A stretch of DNA of 64,000 nt, taken from Streptomyces sp. CB01635. GTDB lineage: Bacteria > Actinomycetota > Actinomycetes > Streptomycetales > Streptomycetaceae. Each line of letters opens with the position of its first letter. The stretch's first letter is position 1. The position numbers and the translations under genes were made by a program. Shown piece by piece: positions 16,137 through 24,271 of the stretch. The notes below the pieces were generated by a model. The model was not told the DNA's origin, did no database searches, and worked only from the letters and a program-made list of their open reading frames with translations. The stretch covers positions 160,734 through 224,733 of the forward strand of contig NZ_NNBL01000001.1 in assembly GCF_002803065.1 (NCBI RefSeq). Direction: 5' to 3'.

Positions 16137-17435
16137 GTGGGCGTACTAATGGTGCAGCATGTGCGCGAGGAGGGGCCCTACGCGATCGGTGAGGCACTGG
16201 TGGCGGCCGGGCTGCGGCTGCGGGTGTGCCGGGTGTGGGCGGGGGATCCGCTGCCGGAGAGCCTGGCCAGGGTCGAGGCGCTGGTGGTGACGGGCGGGCC
16301 CCTGGCCGCTCACAGCGATGCCGGGTTCCCTGCGCGTCGTGCCGAACTGGCCCTGCTGCGCGAGGCGTTGGCCGCCGAGGTGCCGGTGCTCGGGGTAGGT
16401 CTGGGGGCCCGGCTTCTCGCCGTTGCGGCGGGCGGCGCGGCCCGTACGGGTGCGGGCTCGCAGCTGAGGTGGGGTGAGGTACGCACCGGCCCGGCGGCCG
16501 ACCGGGATCCGCTGTTCGCGGGTGCGCCCGAGCGGCTGCGCGTGCCGCACCGGCACGGCGGGACCATGGAACTTCCCGACGGCGCGGCGCTGTTGGCCTC
16601 CTGCGAGCGGAATCCGGTGCAGGCGTTCCGGGTGGGCGGCTCGGCGTGGGGGCTGCAGTTTCACCTGGAAGTGGACGAGGTCCCCGTGGACGCCTTCGTG
16701 ACTGCATGCCCGGAAGAGGCCGCCACCGCTCCCGGCATCCGCGATGCCGCGTCGGGTGAACCGGCCGAGCCGGCCGCGTACCGGGACCTGGTGTTCGGGC
16801 GGTTCGCGGCGCTGGTGGCCGCGCGCGCCGCACACACCGCCACCCGTACGTTCTTCACGCCCAGGGCCGATGCCTGGGAGGCGCGCTTCGCCGCCGACGG
16901 GCCGAGGTACGCGGCGGCCGTCGCCCGCATGGGACTTCTCCCCGGTCAGACGGCCCTGGACCTGGGCTGCGGCAGCGGACGCGCCCTGCCTGCACTGCGT
17001 GCCGGGGTGGGTGACAAAGGGAAGGTGTTCGGGGTGGACGTCACCTCGGCCATGCTCACGGCAGCCGCCCGGGAGGGGCGCGCCGGTCCGGCCTGCCTGC
17101 TGGTCGCCGACTGCCACCGCCTGCCGTTGCCGCCGGGCGCGACCCACGGCATCTTCAGTGCCGGGCTGCTCGACCATCTCCCCGCCCCACCCGTGGCCCT
17201 GCGGGAATGGGCCCGCGTCACCGCCTCCGGCGGCACGCTTCTCCTCTTCCACCCCTCCGGCCGCGCCGAACGCGCAGCCCGCCACGGCCGTCCTCTGAGC
17301 CCCGACGACCCGCTGGGCGAGCCGAATCTGAGGCCCATGCTGGACGGCAACGGCTGGCAACTCGTCTGCTACGAGGACAAGTCCGAGTACTTCCTGGCCC
17401 GTGCCGTCCGCGTCGCCGACGAGGTGCACAGCTGA
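16137..17435 (+). CDS. Fusion of inactive class I glutamine amidotransferase and SAM methyltransferase
   Basis: 432 residues. Residues 1-190 follow the class I amidotransferase fold (VEALVVTGGPLAA, VPVLGVGLGARLLA, GLQFHLEVD). The nucleophile elbow should read G-x-C-L-G, but residue 88 is Gly (GVGLG), so glutaminase activity is not expected although the His and Glu of FHLE remain. Residues 235-432 are a class I methyltransferase (motif I ALDLGCGSGR, then VFGVDVT and ADCHRLPLP). The substrate is unknown. The GTG at 16137 starts just before the first beta strand. The downstream M24 gene follows by 26 bases and may be co-transcribed. Confidence 0.82.
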   Translation: MGVLMVQHVREEGPYAIGEALVAAGLRLRVCRVWAGDPLPESLARVEALVVTGGPLAAHSDAGFPARRAELALLREALAAEVPVLGVGLGARLLAVAAGGAARTGAGSQLRWGEVRTGPAADRDPLFAGAPERLRVPHRHGGTMELPDGAALLASCERNPVQAFRVGGSAWGLQFHLEVDEVPVDAFVTACPEEAATAPGIRDAASGEPAEPAAYRDLVFGRFAALVAARAAHTATRTFFTPRADAWEARFAADGPRYAAAVARMGLLPGQTALDLGCGSGRALPALRAGVGDKGKVFGVDVTSAMLTAAAREGRAGPACLLVADCHRLPLPPGATHGIFSAGLLDHLPAPPVALREWARVTASGGTLLLFHPSGRAERAARHGRPLSPDDPLGEPNLRPMLDGNGWQLVCYEDKSEYFLARAVRVADEVHS

Positions 17436-17461
17436 GCGCAACACCCGACCGGAGGGGATTC

Positions 17462-18152
17462 ATGCACACCGAACTCGACCGCGCCGCACGCCTGTTGGAC
17501 GCCCAGGCCAAGGCCGCCGAGCTCTTCGCCGAGATCGAGGCGAGGAAGCTGGTCGCGCCGAGGGAGGGGGAGCGGGCCGTCAGCGACCGGATCCGCGACC
17601 TCGCGAACGAACTGTTCGGGCCCACGCGCCACTGGCACAAGCGCATCGTGCGCTCCGGCCCGAACACCCTCCACCCGTACAAGGAGAACCCCCCCGGACC
17701 GGATCATCGGCCACGACGACATCGCCTTCGCCGACTTCGGGCCGATCTTCGAGGAGTGGGAAGCCGACTTCGGCCGCACCTTCGTCCTCGGTGACGACCC
17801 CGACAAGCTCCGGCTGCGCGACGACCTGCCCGAGGTCTTCGCCGCCGGACGCCGCGCCTTCGAGGCCGACCCGGACATCACCGGCGCCGCGCTCCACGCC
17901 GAGGTCGCCCGGCCGGCCGCCACGCGCGGCTGGGAACTGGGCGGCTGGCACGCCGGTCACCCGGTGGGTGAGTTCCCGCACGAGAAGATCGACGGCGCCG
18001 ACATCGAGTCGTACATCGCACCCGGGAACGCCACCCGGCTCCGGCGCCCCGACCGGGCCGGACGCGACTGCCACTGGATCCTGGAGATCCATCTGATCGA
18101 CCGCGAGCGCGGCTTCGGCGGCTTCCACGAGGAGCTTCTCGACCTGGGATGA
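17462..18152 (+). pseudogene. M24 family metallopeptidase (aminopeptidase P-like), frameshifted
   Basis: Codons from ATG 17462 read MHTELDRAARLLDAQAKAAE to HWHKRIVRSGPNTLHPYKEN, then lose the family. The protein resumes in another frame as DDIAFADFGPIFEEWEADFG, VGEFPHEKIDGADIE and HWILEIHLIDRERGFGGFHE. These pieces carry the expected metal ligands (two Asp, His, two Glu). The break is at seven C followed by GG (17689-17697); six C would restore one frame of about 230 residues. It may be a real lesion, a slippage site or a sequencing error. The rest looks intact and under selection. Confidence 0.82.
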
Positions 18153-18243
18153 CCGTATGCAGGCCGTTGTGTACGCCGTTCAGGCGCTGTCACTCGTGCG
18201 ACGGCCTTCTCCTGTCGACATCTCTTAGCGGTACCCGTGTTCA

Positions 18244-18258
18244 CCGTCCGACGGACGG
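18244..18258. promoter_or_regulatory. Perfect 15-bp palindrome upstream of the cupredoxin gene
   Basis: CCGTCCG-A-CGGACGG lies 63 bases before the cupredoxin ATG, in an intergenic stretch of about 170 bases. Its size and position fit a dimeric repressor operator. No regulator is assigned. Confidence 0.4.
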
Positions 18259-18321
18259 ATCCGTGCATGGGCCGGGCTCCTGCCGGACATCGGCGTGCCC
18301 CGCACACCACTTGGAGACACG

Positions 18322-18789
18322 ATGTCCATGCGTCACCGCCGACCGCACGCGGCCCTGATCGGCGCCGCCCTGTGTCTGGTCACCACCCTCGCCGGATGCT
18401 CGGACTCGGGCGACGGGTCCTCCTCCAGCAGCACCCCGCCCGCGTCCGCTTCCGTTTCGGTGTCCTCCGCGCCGTCCGCCTCCGCGAGTGTCTCCGCCCC
18501 TGCCCCGGCGTCCCCCTCGTCCTCCGAGAGCGGAAAGGGCGAAGTGAAGGTCACCATCAAGAACTTCGCCTTCCATCCGGCCACGTTCGAGGTCAGCCCC
18601 GGCACGAAGATCACCGTCACGAACGAGGACTCGGCCACGCACACGCTGACCGCCGACGACAAGTCCTTCGACACCGGCGACCTCGCGCAGGGGAAGTCGG
18701 CGACCATCACCGCGCCGTCCAAGCCGGGCTCGTACTCCTACGTCTGCACCATCCACCCGAACATGAAGGGCACTCTCACCGTCCGCTGA
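18322..18789 (+). CDS. Cupredoxin domain lipoprotein
   Basis: 155 residues. A signal peptide ends in the lipobox LAGC (Cys about residue 22), so it should be anchored outside the membrane. A Ser/Ala/Pro linker follows to about residue 72, then a plastocyanin-like domain with type 1 copper ligands: His in ATHTL and Cys, His and Met in YVCTIHPNM. It likely carries electrons or binds copper at the cell surface. The ATG at 18322 has GGAGA 7 bases upstream; an upstream GTG at 18295 lacks this. The next membrane protein gene begins close to its stop and may be its partner. Confidence 0.9.
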   Translation: MSMRHRRPHAALIGAALCLVTTLAGCSDSGDGSSSSSTPPASASVSVSSAPSASASVSAPAPASPSSSESGKGEVKVTIKNFAFHPATFEVSPGTKITVTNEDSATHTLTADDKSFDTGDLAQGKSATITAPSKPGSYSYVCTIHPNMKGTLTVR

Positions 18790-18833
18790 TGTCGGCGCAC
18801 CCCGCACGCCCTCGTCACCGGGAGGCCCCCGCC

Positions 18834-19301
18834 ATGTCCCATGAACCGACCGACCCCCCGTCCCCCCGCCCCGCGCGGCGGCCATGGCGCGCGGCGGCCC
18901 GCATCCTCGCCGCCGCCGGGCTCGCCGTCAACGCGTACGTGCACGCGGACCTCGCCTCCCGCTACGACCCCGTCAGCGCCACGATCAGCCAGGGCTCCCT
19001 CTTCAGGATCGAGACCGCGCTCGCCGCGCTCGCCGCCGTGCTCGTCCTGTTCTGGCGCCGGTCCCTCGGTGACGTCTTCGCCTGGCTCACCGCGGCCGGC
19101 GGGCTCGCGGCCCTGCTCGTCTACCGCTACGTCGACGTCGGCGCATTCGGACCGCTGCCCAACATGTACGAACCCGTCTGGTACGCGGAGAAGGACCTCG
19201 TGGTGATCTCGCAGGTCCTGACCGTCGTGGCGATGACCGTGCTCCTCGTCGGACGGGGTCGCGAACGGCTCCTGACCCGGCGGTCGGCTTCCGGTCACTG
19301 A
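18834..19301 (+). CDS. Integral membrane protein, possible cupredoxin partner
   Basis: 155 residues with four predicted membrane helices (ARILAAAGLAVNAYVHADLA, ETALAALAAVLVLFW, VFAWLTAAGGLAALLVYRYV, VVISQVLTVVAMTVLLVG). The recurring motif NAYVHADLASRYDPV recalls a family of Streptomyces membrane proteins paired with cupredoxins; I know no function. The ATG at 18834 has GGAGGC upstream. An ATG at 18789 overlapping the cupredoxin stop is in frame and would add 15 residues. Either way the pair is one operon. Confidence 0.75.
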   Translation: MSHEPTDPPSPRPARRPWRAAARILAAAGLAVNAYVHADLASRYDPVSATISQGSLFRIETALAALAAVLVLFWRRSLGDVFAWLTAAGGLAALLVYRYVDVGAFGPLPNMYEPVWYAEKDLVVISQVLTVVAMTVLLVGRGRERLLTRRSASGH

Positions 19302-19401
19302 GTGATATCTGTTCCGGCGAGTGCAGAAATCGAGGGCGGGAGGCTGAAGTTTTTCGCGGCGGCAGGGCTGGGAAATTGGAGTTCTGCGGGATTTCGGGGT
19401 G

Positions 19402-19582
19402 GCATGCTACTGTTGGATTTAGTTGCAGTTGTGGTTCCCAAAACTTCGAGTGCCTCCGCCGGATATTCCTTTCCGGCGGGAGCGCTTCTGTGTTTCCGGT
19501 GTCTTTCCGGGCGGGGCGATGATCGCGGCGACAGGAGTCCGCACAGTGCGGGCTCCGGGCACTGCCCCGAAGGAGATATGAC
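19402..19582 (+). promoter_or_regulatory. Cold-shock gene promoter and structured 5' leader
   Basis: Relatively AT-rich for this genome. An extended -10 (TGCTACTGT, hexamer TACTGT at 19408-19413) would give a leader of about 165 bases. The leader contains a perfect 8-bp hairpin (CCGCCGGA 19456-19463, complement 19472-19479) and a second palindrome (CCGCAC-A-GTGCGG, about 19539-19551) shortly before the AAGGAGA ribosome site. Long structured leaders are common in csp genes and often sense temperature. Confidence 0.55.
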
Positions 19583-19786
19583 ATGGCTACTGGCACCGTG
19601 AAGTGGTTCAACGCGGAAAAGGGTTTCGGCTTCATCGAGCAGGACGGTGGCGGCCCCGACGTCTTCGCCCACTACTCGAACATCGCCGCCCAGGGCTTTC
19701 GTGAGCTGCAGGAAGGCCAGAAGGTGAGCTTCGACATCGGTCAGGGCCAGAAGGGCCCGACGGCCGAGAACATCGTTCCCGCCTGA
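19583..19786 (+). CDS. Cold-shock protein, CspA family
   Basis: 67 residues, a single cold-shock OB fold. RNP1 is KGFGFIEQ and RNP2 is DVFAHYSNI; the family opening [16 protein letters not shown] and ending [10 protein letters not shown] are intact. It binds single-stranded RNA or DNA and acts as an RNA chaperone. The ribosome site AAGGAGAT precedes the ATG by 6 bases. A long structured leader and an immediate strong terminator indicate an abundant monocistronic message. The next gene encodes a DEAD-box helicase, a usual functional partner. Confidence 0.97.
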   Translation: MATGTVKWFNAEKGFGFIEQDGGGPDVFAHYSNIAAQGFRELQEGQKVSFDIGQGQKGPTAENIVPA

Positions 19787-19809
19787 CGTCGTCGCTGACG
19801 CGTAGCCGT

Positions 19810-19845
19810 AGCTGGGGCCCGCACCTTGGGGTGCGGGCCCCAGCT
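19810..19845 (+). terminator. Strong terminator of the cold-shock gene
   Basis: Perfect 16-bp stem (AGCTGGGGCCCGCACC at 19810-19825, complement 19830-19845) with a TTGG loop, followed by CGTTGCTTTT. It starts 23 bases after the cold-shock stop codon. Confidence 0.93.
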
Positions 19846-19990
19846 CGTTGCTTTTCCGGGTGCCGTTCATCTTTTTGGCATCCAATTATTCGGCTCGTTC
19901 CTGCGATTCCCTGTGCTGTTCAAATGTCGCGGGAATTCCTTGACGCGTGCCGTGCATTTTCGTGCCGCGTCCAGGAAGGTTTTGCCGATC

Positions 19991-21454
19991 ATGAAACGTA
20001 TGTATGGGGCAGGTCGAGAGAGTCGAGCCGGGCGAACGGGCCGGAGTGTGGTTTCCGGGGAGTTCGCGTTGCCGAAGACCGTACGGCCGGGCCTCCCCGC
20101 CGTCGCTTCCTTCGGGGAGCTCGCTCTGCCGGACGAGCTCCTGCGGATGCTCGCCAGCCTCGGCATGAACGAGCCGTTCCCCATCCAGGCGGCGACCCTG
20201 CCCAACTCCCTCGCCGGGCGTGACGTGCTCGGCCGCGGCCGTACCGGGTCCGGCAAGACCCTCGCGTTCGGGCTCGCACTCCTCGCCCGTACCGCCGGGC
20301 GACGCGCCGAGCCCCGCAGTCCGCTCGCCCTGGTCCTCGTCCCCACCCGTGAACTCGCCCAGCAGGTCACCGAGGCACTCACCCCGTACGCGCGGTCGCT
20401 GAAGCTGCGGACGGCGACCGTCGTGGGCGGCATGTCCATCGGACGTCAGGCCGGAGCGCTGCGAGGGGGCGTCGAGATCGTCGTCGCCACCCCGGGGCGG
20501 CTCAAGGACCTCATCGACCGAGGCGACTGCCGGCTCGACGAGGTGGCAGTCACCGTGCTCGACGAGGCCGACCAGATGGCCGACATGGGCTTCATGCCCC
20601 AGGTCACGGCCCTGCTCGACCAGGTACGCCGGGAGGGGCAGCGCATGCTCTTCTCCGCCACGCTCGACCGCAACGTCGACCTCCTCGTGCGCCGCTACCT
20701 GCACGACCCCGTGGTCCACTCCGTCGACCCGTCGGCCGGCGCGGTGACGACGATGGAACATCACGTCCTGCACGTGCACCCCGTCGACAAGCACGCGGCC
20801 ACCACCGAGATCGCCGCCCGCGACGGCCGGGTCATCATGTTCCTCGACACCAAGCACGCGGTGGACCGGCTGACCCGGGACCTGCTCGCCGTCGGTGTGC
20901 GCGCCGCCGCCCTGCACGGCGGCAAGTCCCAGCCGCAGCGCACCCGCACCCTGGCCCAGTTCAAGAGCGGCCACGTCACCGTCCTGGTCGCGACCAACGT
21001 CGCCGCCCGCGGCATCCACGTCGACAGCCTCGACCTCGTCGTCAACGTCGACCCGCCCGCCGACCACAAGGACTACCTGCACCGCGGCGGCCGTACGGCC
21101 CGTGCCGGTGAGTCCGGCAGCGTCGTCACCCTGGTCATGCCCAACCAGCGCCGCGACATGAGCCGGCTGATGCGCGACGCCGGGATCACCCCGCAGATCG
21201 CCCAAGTCCGCTCGGGCGAAGCCGAGTTGAGCCGCATCACCGGGGCGCGGGCGCCGTCCGGTGTGCCGGTCGTCATCACCGCGCCGGTGGCGGAGCGCCC
21301 TCGGCGCAGCGGGTCGAGCACCCGTGGCCGCCGCAGCCGTTCCGCCGAGGCCCGGCGCGCCGCCGGTCCCTGGCGCGCCGCCGACCAGCCGCGTACGGGG
21401 CAGGGCTCGGGAGCCTTCCGGCAGTCCGCGTCCCCGGTCGCCACGGCGTCCTGA
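19991..21454 (+). CDS. DEAD/DEAH-box RNA helicase
   Basis: 487 residues. Core motifs in order: Q-motif region (GMNEPFPIQAATLP), Walker A GRTGSGKT, PTRELAQQ, TPGRL, DEAD in VLDEADQMADMGF, SAT, then domain 2 motifs FLDTKHAVDRL, VATNVAARGIHV and HRGGRTARAG. The tail after about residue 430 is Arg/Ser/Ala-rich and probably binds RNA. It unwinds structured RNA, likely at low temperature, next to the cold-shock gene. The ATG at 19991 was chosen; the frame extends upstream through the csp terminator region, which is not coding. Two small genes follow within 60 bases each. Confidence 0.94.
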   Translation: MKRMYGAGRESRAGRTGRSVVSGEFALPKTVRPGLPAVASFGELALPDELLRMLASLGMNEPFPIQAATLPNSLAGRDVLGRGRTGSGKTLAFGLALLARTAGRRAEPRSPLALVLVPTRELAQQVTEALTPYARSLKLRTATVVGGMSIGRQAGALRGGVEIVVATPGRLKDLIDRGDCRLDEVAVTVLDEADQMADMGFMPQVTALLDQVRREGQRMLFSATLDRNVDLLVRRYLHDPVVHSVDPSAGAVTTMEHHVLHVHPVDKHAATTEIAARDGRVIMFLDTKHAVDRLTRDLLAVGVRAAALHGGKSQPQRTRTLAQFKSGHVTVLVATNVAARGIHVDSLDLVVNVDPPADHKDYLHRGGRTARAGESGSVVTLVMPNQRRDMSRLMRDAGITPQIAQVRSGEAELSRITGARAPSGVPVVITAPVAERPRRSGSSTRGRRSRSAEARRAAGPWRAADQPRTGQGSGAFRQSASPVATAS

Positions 21455-21505
21455 CCTGTTACGCCACGGCCCCTTGTCCCATTCCGTCATCCCGTAGGAG
21501 GCACT

Positions 21506-21793
21506 TTGACACTGGTCGAGACACATCCGCGCGAGACGGCCCGCCCCCCTTCGGGGGCCGTGTCCCTGAGGCCGTCGGGACCTCGCGTCTGGGCCGACAT
21601 GACCGTCGAGGTCGCCCTGTCCGTCCTCGACAGTTCCCGTGCCGGCCGGCTTCTCCTCTGCGACGAGGACGGCCGCTGCACCGGTACGGTCAGCCGCGCC
21701 GAGCTGAGCGCCGCGCGCGACGGCGCCCGCTACACCGATCGCACCCAGCTGCGGGACATCGTCCACAGCTCCGGACCGTCCTTCTCCCTGTGA
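21506..21793 (+). CDS. CBS-domain-like small protein
   Basis: 95 residues. The stretch VWADMTVEVALSVLDSSRAG followed by LLLCDEDGRCTGTVSRAEL resembles one half of a CBS pair, a module that binds adenine nucleotides; a single copy would need to dimerise. The TTG start at 21506 is supported by GTAGGAGG ending 5 bases upstream. It lies between the helicase and the SCO5918-family gene, an arrangement I recall from Streptomyces cold-shock loci. Function unknown. Confidence 0.75.
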   Translation: MTLVETHPRETARPPSGAVSLRPSGPRVWADMTVEVALSVLDSSRAGRLLLCDEDGRCTGTVSRAELSAARDGARYTDRTQLRDIVHSSGPSFSL

Positions 21794-21800
21794 GGCCCTC

Positions 21801-22112
21801 ATGCGCTGTGTCATCGCCAGATTCCCCTTCGACCTGTTCAGCAGTGACGTGCTGGACGCGATGAAGGGCGTCAAACCCGAACCCGTCACCGGCGACTCCG
21901 TGCTCATCGGGCGGCGCCGCTACCCCGTCAAGCAGGTCGGGGCCGTCATCACCCGGCAGGACCGGCGCGACTTCACCTCCGGTGAGGTGGTCAGGGCACT
22001 GACCGCGCTCGGCTTCACCTGTACCGAGGTCTCCGCGGGCGGCTCCACCGGGCCTGAACTCACCCCGCTCCAGGCCGCGTCGGCGCTGATGGGCCTGCCG
22101 GCCTCCGCGTAG
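21801..22112 (+). CDS. SCO5918 family protein
   Basis: 103 residues. The opening MRCVIARFPFDLFSSDVLDA and the central VLIGRRRYPVKQVGAVITRQ followed by DRRDFTSGEV match the Streptomyces family named after SCO5918. No domain of known function. It starts 7 bases after the CBS-like gene and ends before a strong terminator, so it closes the helicase operon. It is probably linked to RNA metabolism or cold stress by context only. Confidence 0.85.
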   Translation: MRCVIARFPFDLFSSDVLDAMKGVKPEPVTGDSVLIGRRRYPVKQVGAVITRQDRRDFTSGEVVRALTALGFTCTEVSAGGSTGPELTPLQAASALMGLPASA

Positions 22113-22143
22113 ACACGCCACCGCCGGCCGCCGAGGCCGGGCG

Positions 22144-22183
22144 GCCGAGGGCCCCGACCTGAGAACCGGTCGGGGCCCTCGGC
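22144..22183 (+). terminator. Terminator of the helicase operon
   Basis: Perfect 16-bp GC-rich stem (GCCGAGGGCCCCGACC at 22144-22159, complement 22168-22183) with an 8-base loop, 31 bases after the SCO5918-family stop. Confidence 0.9.
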
Positions 22184-22299
22184 GTGCGCGCCGCCTCGGT
22201 GGCCGGCGCGGTCTTGGGGACGCATGGTGTTCAATTTGCCCGGGGCACGGCCGCCACGACGGCGCCCGGGCCCCTCCATGCGCCCCTCGACGAGGTGAA

Positions 22300-22641
22300 A
22301 TGACAGCAGAAGGACCGCTCGGCCGTCTCGACGACGACGACTATCCCGCCTTCACGATGGGACGGGCCGCCGAGATGATCGGCACCACGCCCGCGTTCCT
22401 GCGGGCCATCGGCGAAGCGCGCCTGATCACTCCGCTGCGGTCGGCCGGCGGACACCGCCGCTACTCCCGCTATCAGCTGCGTATCGCGGCACGTGCCCGC
22501 GAGCTCGTCGACCGGGGCACCCCCGTCGAGGCCGCCTGCCGCATCATCATCCTCGAGGACCAGCTCGAGGAGGCCCTGCGCATCAACGAGGAGTTCCGCC
22601 GCGCGGCGGCCGGACCGGAAGCCGGGGCCGAGGGCCGATAG
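22300..22641 (+). CDS. MerR family transcriptional regulator
   Basis: 113 residues. The MerR winged helix occupies about 16-85: FTMGRAAEMIGTTPAFLRAI, then LITPLRSAGGHRRYSRYQLR. A short helical dimerisation segment (IIILEDQLEEALRINEEFRR) follows, with no effector domain, so any signal must be small or the protein may be constitutive. Similar short MerR proteins are frequent near cold-shock genes in Streptomyces. The ATG at 22300 has a weak GAGGTGAAA upstream. It is monocistronic as far as can be seen. Confidence 0.9.
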   Translation: MTAEGPLGRLDDDDYPAFTMGRAAEMIGTTPAFLRAIGEARLITPLRSAGGHRRYSRYQLRIAARARELVDRGTPVEAACRIIILEDQLEEALRINEEFRRAAAGPEAGAEGR

Positions 22642-22832
22642 GCCCCACCCGAAGACCCCGCCCCTCAGGCAACTCCCTGCCATGCAGCTTCCTGGCGTGG
22701 CCGGATGCGGACAGTGGGGGTGGCGCGGTGATTATCTCTAGGCACGCAGTCGGAACGGCCGCAACGGACCGGACCGGCGCAGGTCAACGCATCGAACGTA
22801 CGCCGCACCGTACTCGCGAATGGAGACCTCCC

Positions 22833-23093
22833 ATGTCCCGTGCCACCACCCGCTGTACCGTCCTCGCCGCCGCCGTCCTCGGCGGGATCCTGTGGGCCGT
22901 GCCCGCGCAGGCCCTCCCCTCGGGGGCGGCCGGTGACGCGCCGAAGGCCACCCCCTCCTCCGCGGACGACTTCGTGTGGCCGACCCCGCCGGCCAGGCCC
23001 CTCGACTTCGTGTGGCCGACCCTGCCGCAGCACCTCCCCGGCATACCCGCCTCGCCCGACGACTTCGTCTGGCCCGTCACCCCTCAGCGGTGA
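22833..23093 (+). CDS. Small secreted protein with three DFVWP repeats
   Basis: 86 residues. A Sec signal peptide (RCTVLAAAVLGGILWAVPAQA) is probably cut after AQA at about residue 27. The mature part has three copies of a short motif: ADDFVWPTPP, PLDFVWPTLP and PDDFVWPVTP, joined by Pro/Ala-rich spacers, and no Cys after the signal. I know no family. Repeats of this kind could be a binding unit or a precursor of cleaved peptides. The ATG at 22833 has GGAGACC 4 bases upstream. It converges on the LuxR regulator 26 bases away. Confidence 0.75.
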   Translation: MSRATTRCTVLAAAVLGGILWAVPAQALPSGAAGDAPKATPSSADDFVWPTPPARPLDFVWPTLPQHLPGIPASPDDFVWPVTPQR

Positions 23094-23118
23094 GCCCGAT
23101 GCGGACGACGACGCCCCG

Positions 23119-24102
23119 TCAGATCCACTCCCTGCGCGTGGCCTGCACGCCGGCCTCGAAGCGGCTCGACGCACCGAGGCGCTCCATCAGCTCGGCCATG
23201 ATGCGTCGCTCGGTGCGCACCCCGATACCGAGCGCACGGGCCACGGCCTCGTCGGTGAGACCCGTGGCGAGGAGCTGGAGGAGCTTGCGCTCCTGCGGGG
23301 TCAGCCCGCCGGGCAGGGCGTCGCCGGGCCGGTCGAGGGGGCAGGCGTGCTCCCAGTACGCCTCGAACAGGGCCCGCATCGCGAGGACCACCGGCTGGCT
23401 GCTGAACAGCAGCGCGGACGGCTGGGCCTGACCCGGCAGACCGGCCACGATCGCCGCGGTGTTGTCGACGATGAGCAGCCGCATCGGCAGCGTCGGCGAG
23501 GTCCGGATCTCGCTGTGCCGCTCCGCCATCCACTGCGCGTGCGCCTTGGTGACTCGGTCGTTGGCGACGCTGTCGAGGTAGATCGACCGGAAGCGCACCC
23601 CCCGCGCGAGCGCCCGCTCGTTGAGGGGCCGGCCGGCCTCGATCGACTCCTGGGTCAGGGCGTTGACCGGGTGGAACGCGAGGGACTCGCGCACGCAGGA
23701 CTCGGCGAGCGCCTCCAGACGGATACGGATGTCGTCGACGTTGTCGAGGTGTTCCGTGCCGTCCAGGGTGTTCGACCAGCCGGACGCCGTGTACTCGGCG
23801 GCGAGCGCGGCCAGCGCGGCGCGGTTCTGCTCGATGCGCTGCTGGCGCCAGGCCAGTTCGTTCTGCTCCCGCTGGAGGAGGACCTTCAGGCCGAGCGACG
23901 GGTTCACCGCCCGCAGCCGGCCCGGGGAGTCCGTCGAAGGTGCGAGGAGGGAGAGCTCGGACAGCCTGTCCAGGGCCGCCTCCACCGCCTCCGGTGTGCA
24001 GTCGAGCAAAGCGGCGAGGCGCTTCGGATCGTGTTCCTTGTGGAACAGAATCGCGCGGTAGACGCCGAGAGTCTGCTGATCCAGTGACGAGACTTCGTCC
24101 AC
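23119..24102 (-). CDS. Regulator with TrmB-like N-terminus and LuxR C-terminal HTH
   Basis: 327 residues. The N-terminal winged helix (about 8-60, LGVYRAILFHKEHDPKRLAA and VEAALDRLSELSLL) resembles TrmB/sugar-type domains. A helical and phospholipase-D-like middle (FRSIYLDSVANDR, MRLLIVDNTAAIV) precedes a LuxR helix-turn-helix at about 265-320 (LTPQERKLLQLLATGLTDEA, RTERRIMAELMERLGA). Such proteins regulate natural-product genes in Streptomyces. It is transcribed away from the Rossmann/response-regulator pair, with 169 bases between that carry two TTGAAC repeats (24117 and 24128). Confidence 0.88.
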   Translation of the reverse strand: MDEVSSLDQQTLGVYRAILFHKEHDPKRLAALLDCTPEAVEAALDRLSELSLLAPSTDSPGRLRAVNPSLGLKVLLQREQNELAWRQQRIEQNRAALAALAAEYTASGWSNTLDGTEHLDNVDDIRIRLEALAESCVRESLAFHPVNALTQESIEAGRPLNERALARGVRFRSIYLDSVANDRVTKAHAQWMAERHSEIRTSPTLPMRLLIVDNTAAIVAGLPGQAQPSALLFSSQPVVLAMRALFEAYWEHACPLDRPGDALPGGLTPQERKLLQLLATGLTDEAVARALGIGVRTERRIMAELMERLGASSRFEAGVQATRREWI

Positions 24103-24271
24103 GTGGTGTTTCCCCCTTGAACCACGGTTGAACGTTTATTCAGCGCCAAGCAAAGGCGCCGGAACTCCACTTCATCAGGGCGCGCCGCATTCCCGGCGAC
24201 GCGCACGTTTCAACCTGTCCACAGATTCCGCACGTTACCTGCTCATCGTATTCCGCGAACAGGGAGTCCTC

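Noticed and set aside
24117..24133. Two TTGAAC repeats between divergent regulators as a riboswitch or sigma site
   Set aside because: Too short and without a matching -10; listed only as a possible operator in the regulator entry.
24216..24227. TGTCCACAGATT, also at 52643-52654, resembling DnaA boxes
   Set aside because: Only one isolated box at each place, no cluster of boxes and no dnaA or dnaN nearby, so not an origin.
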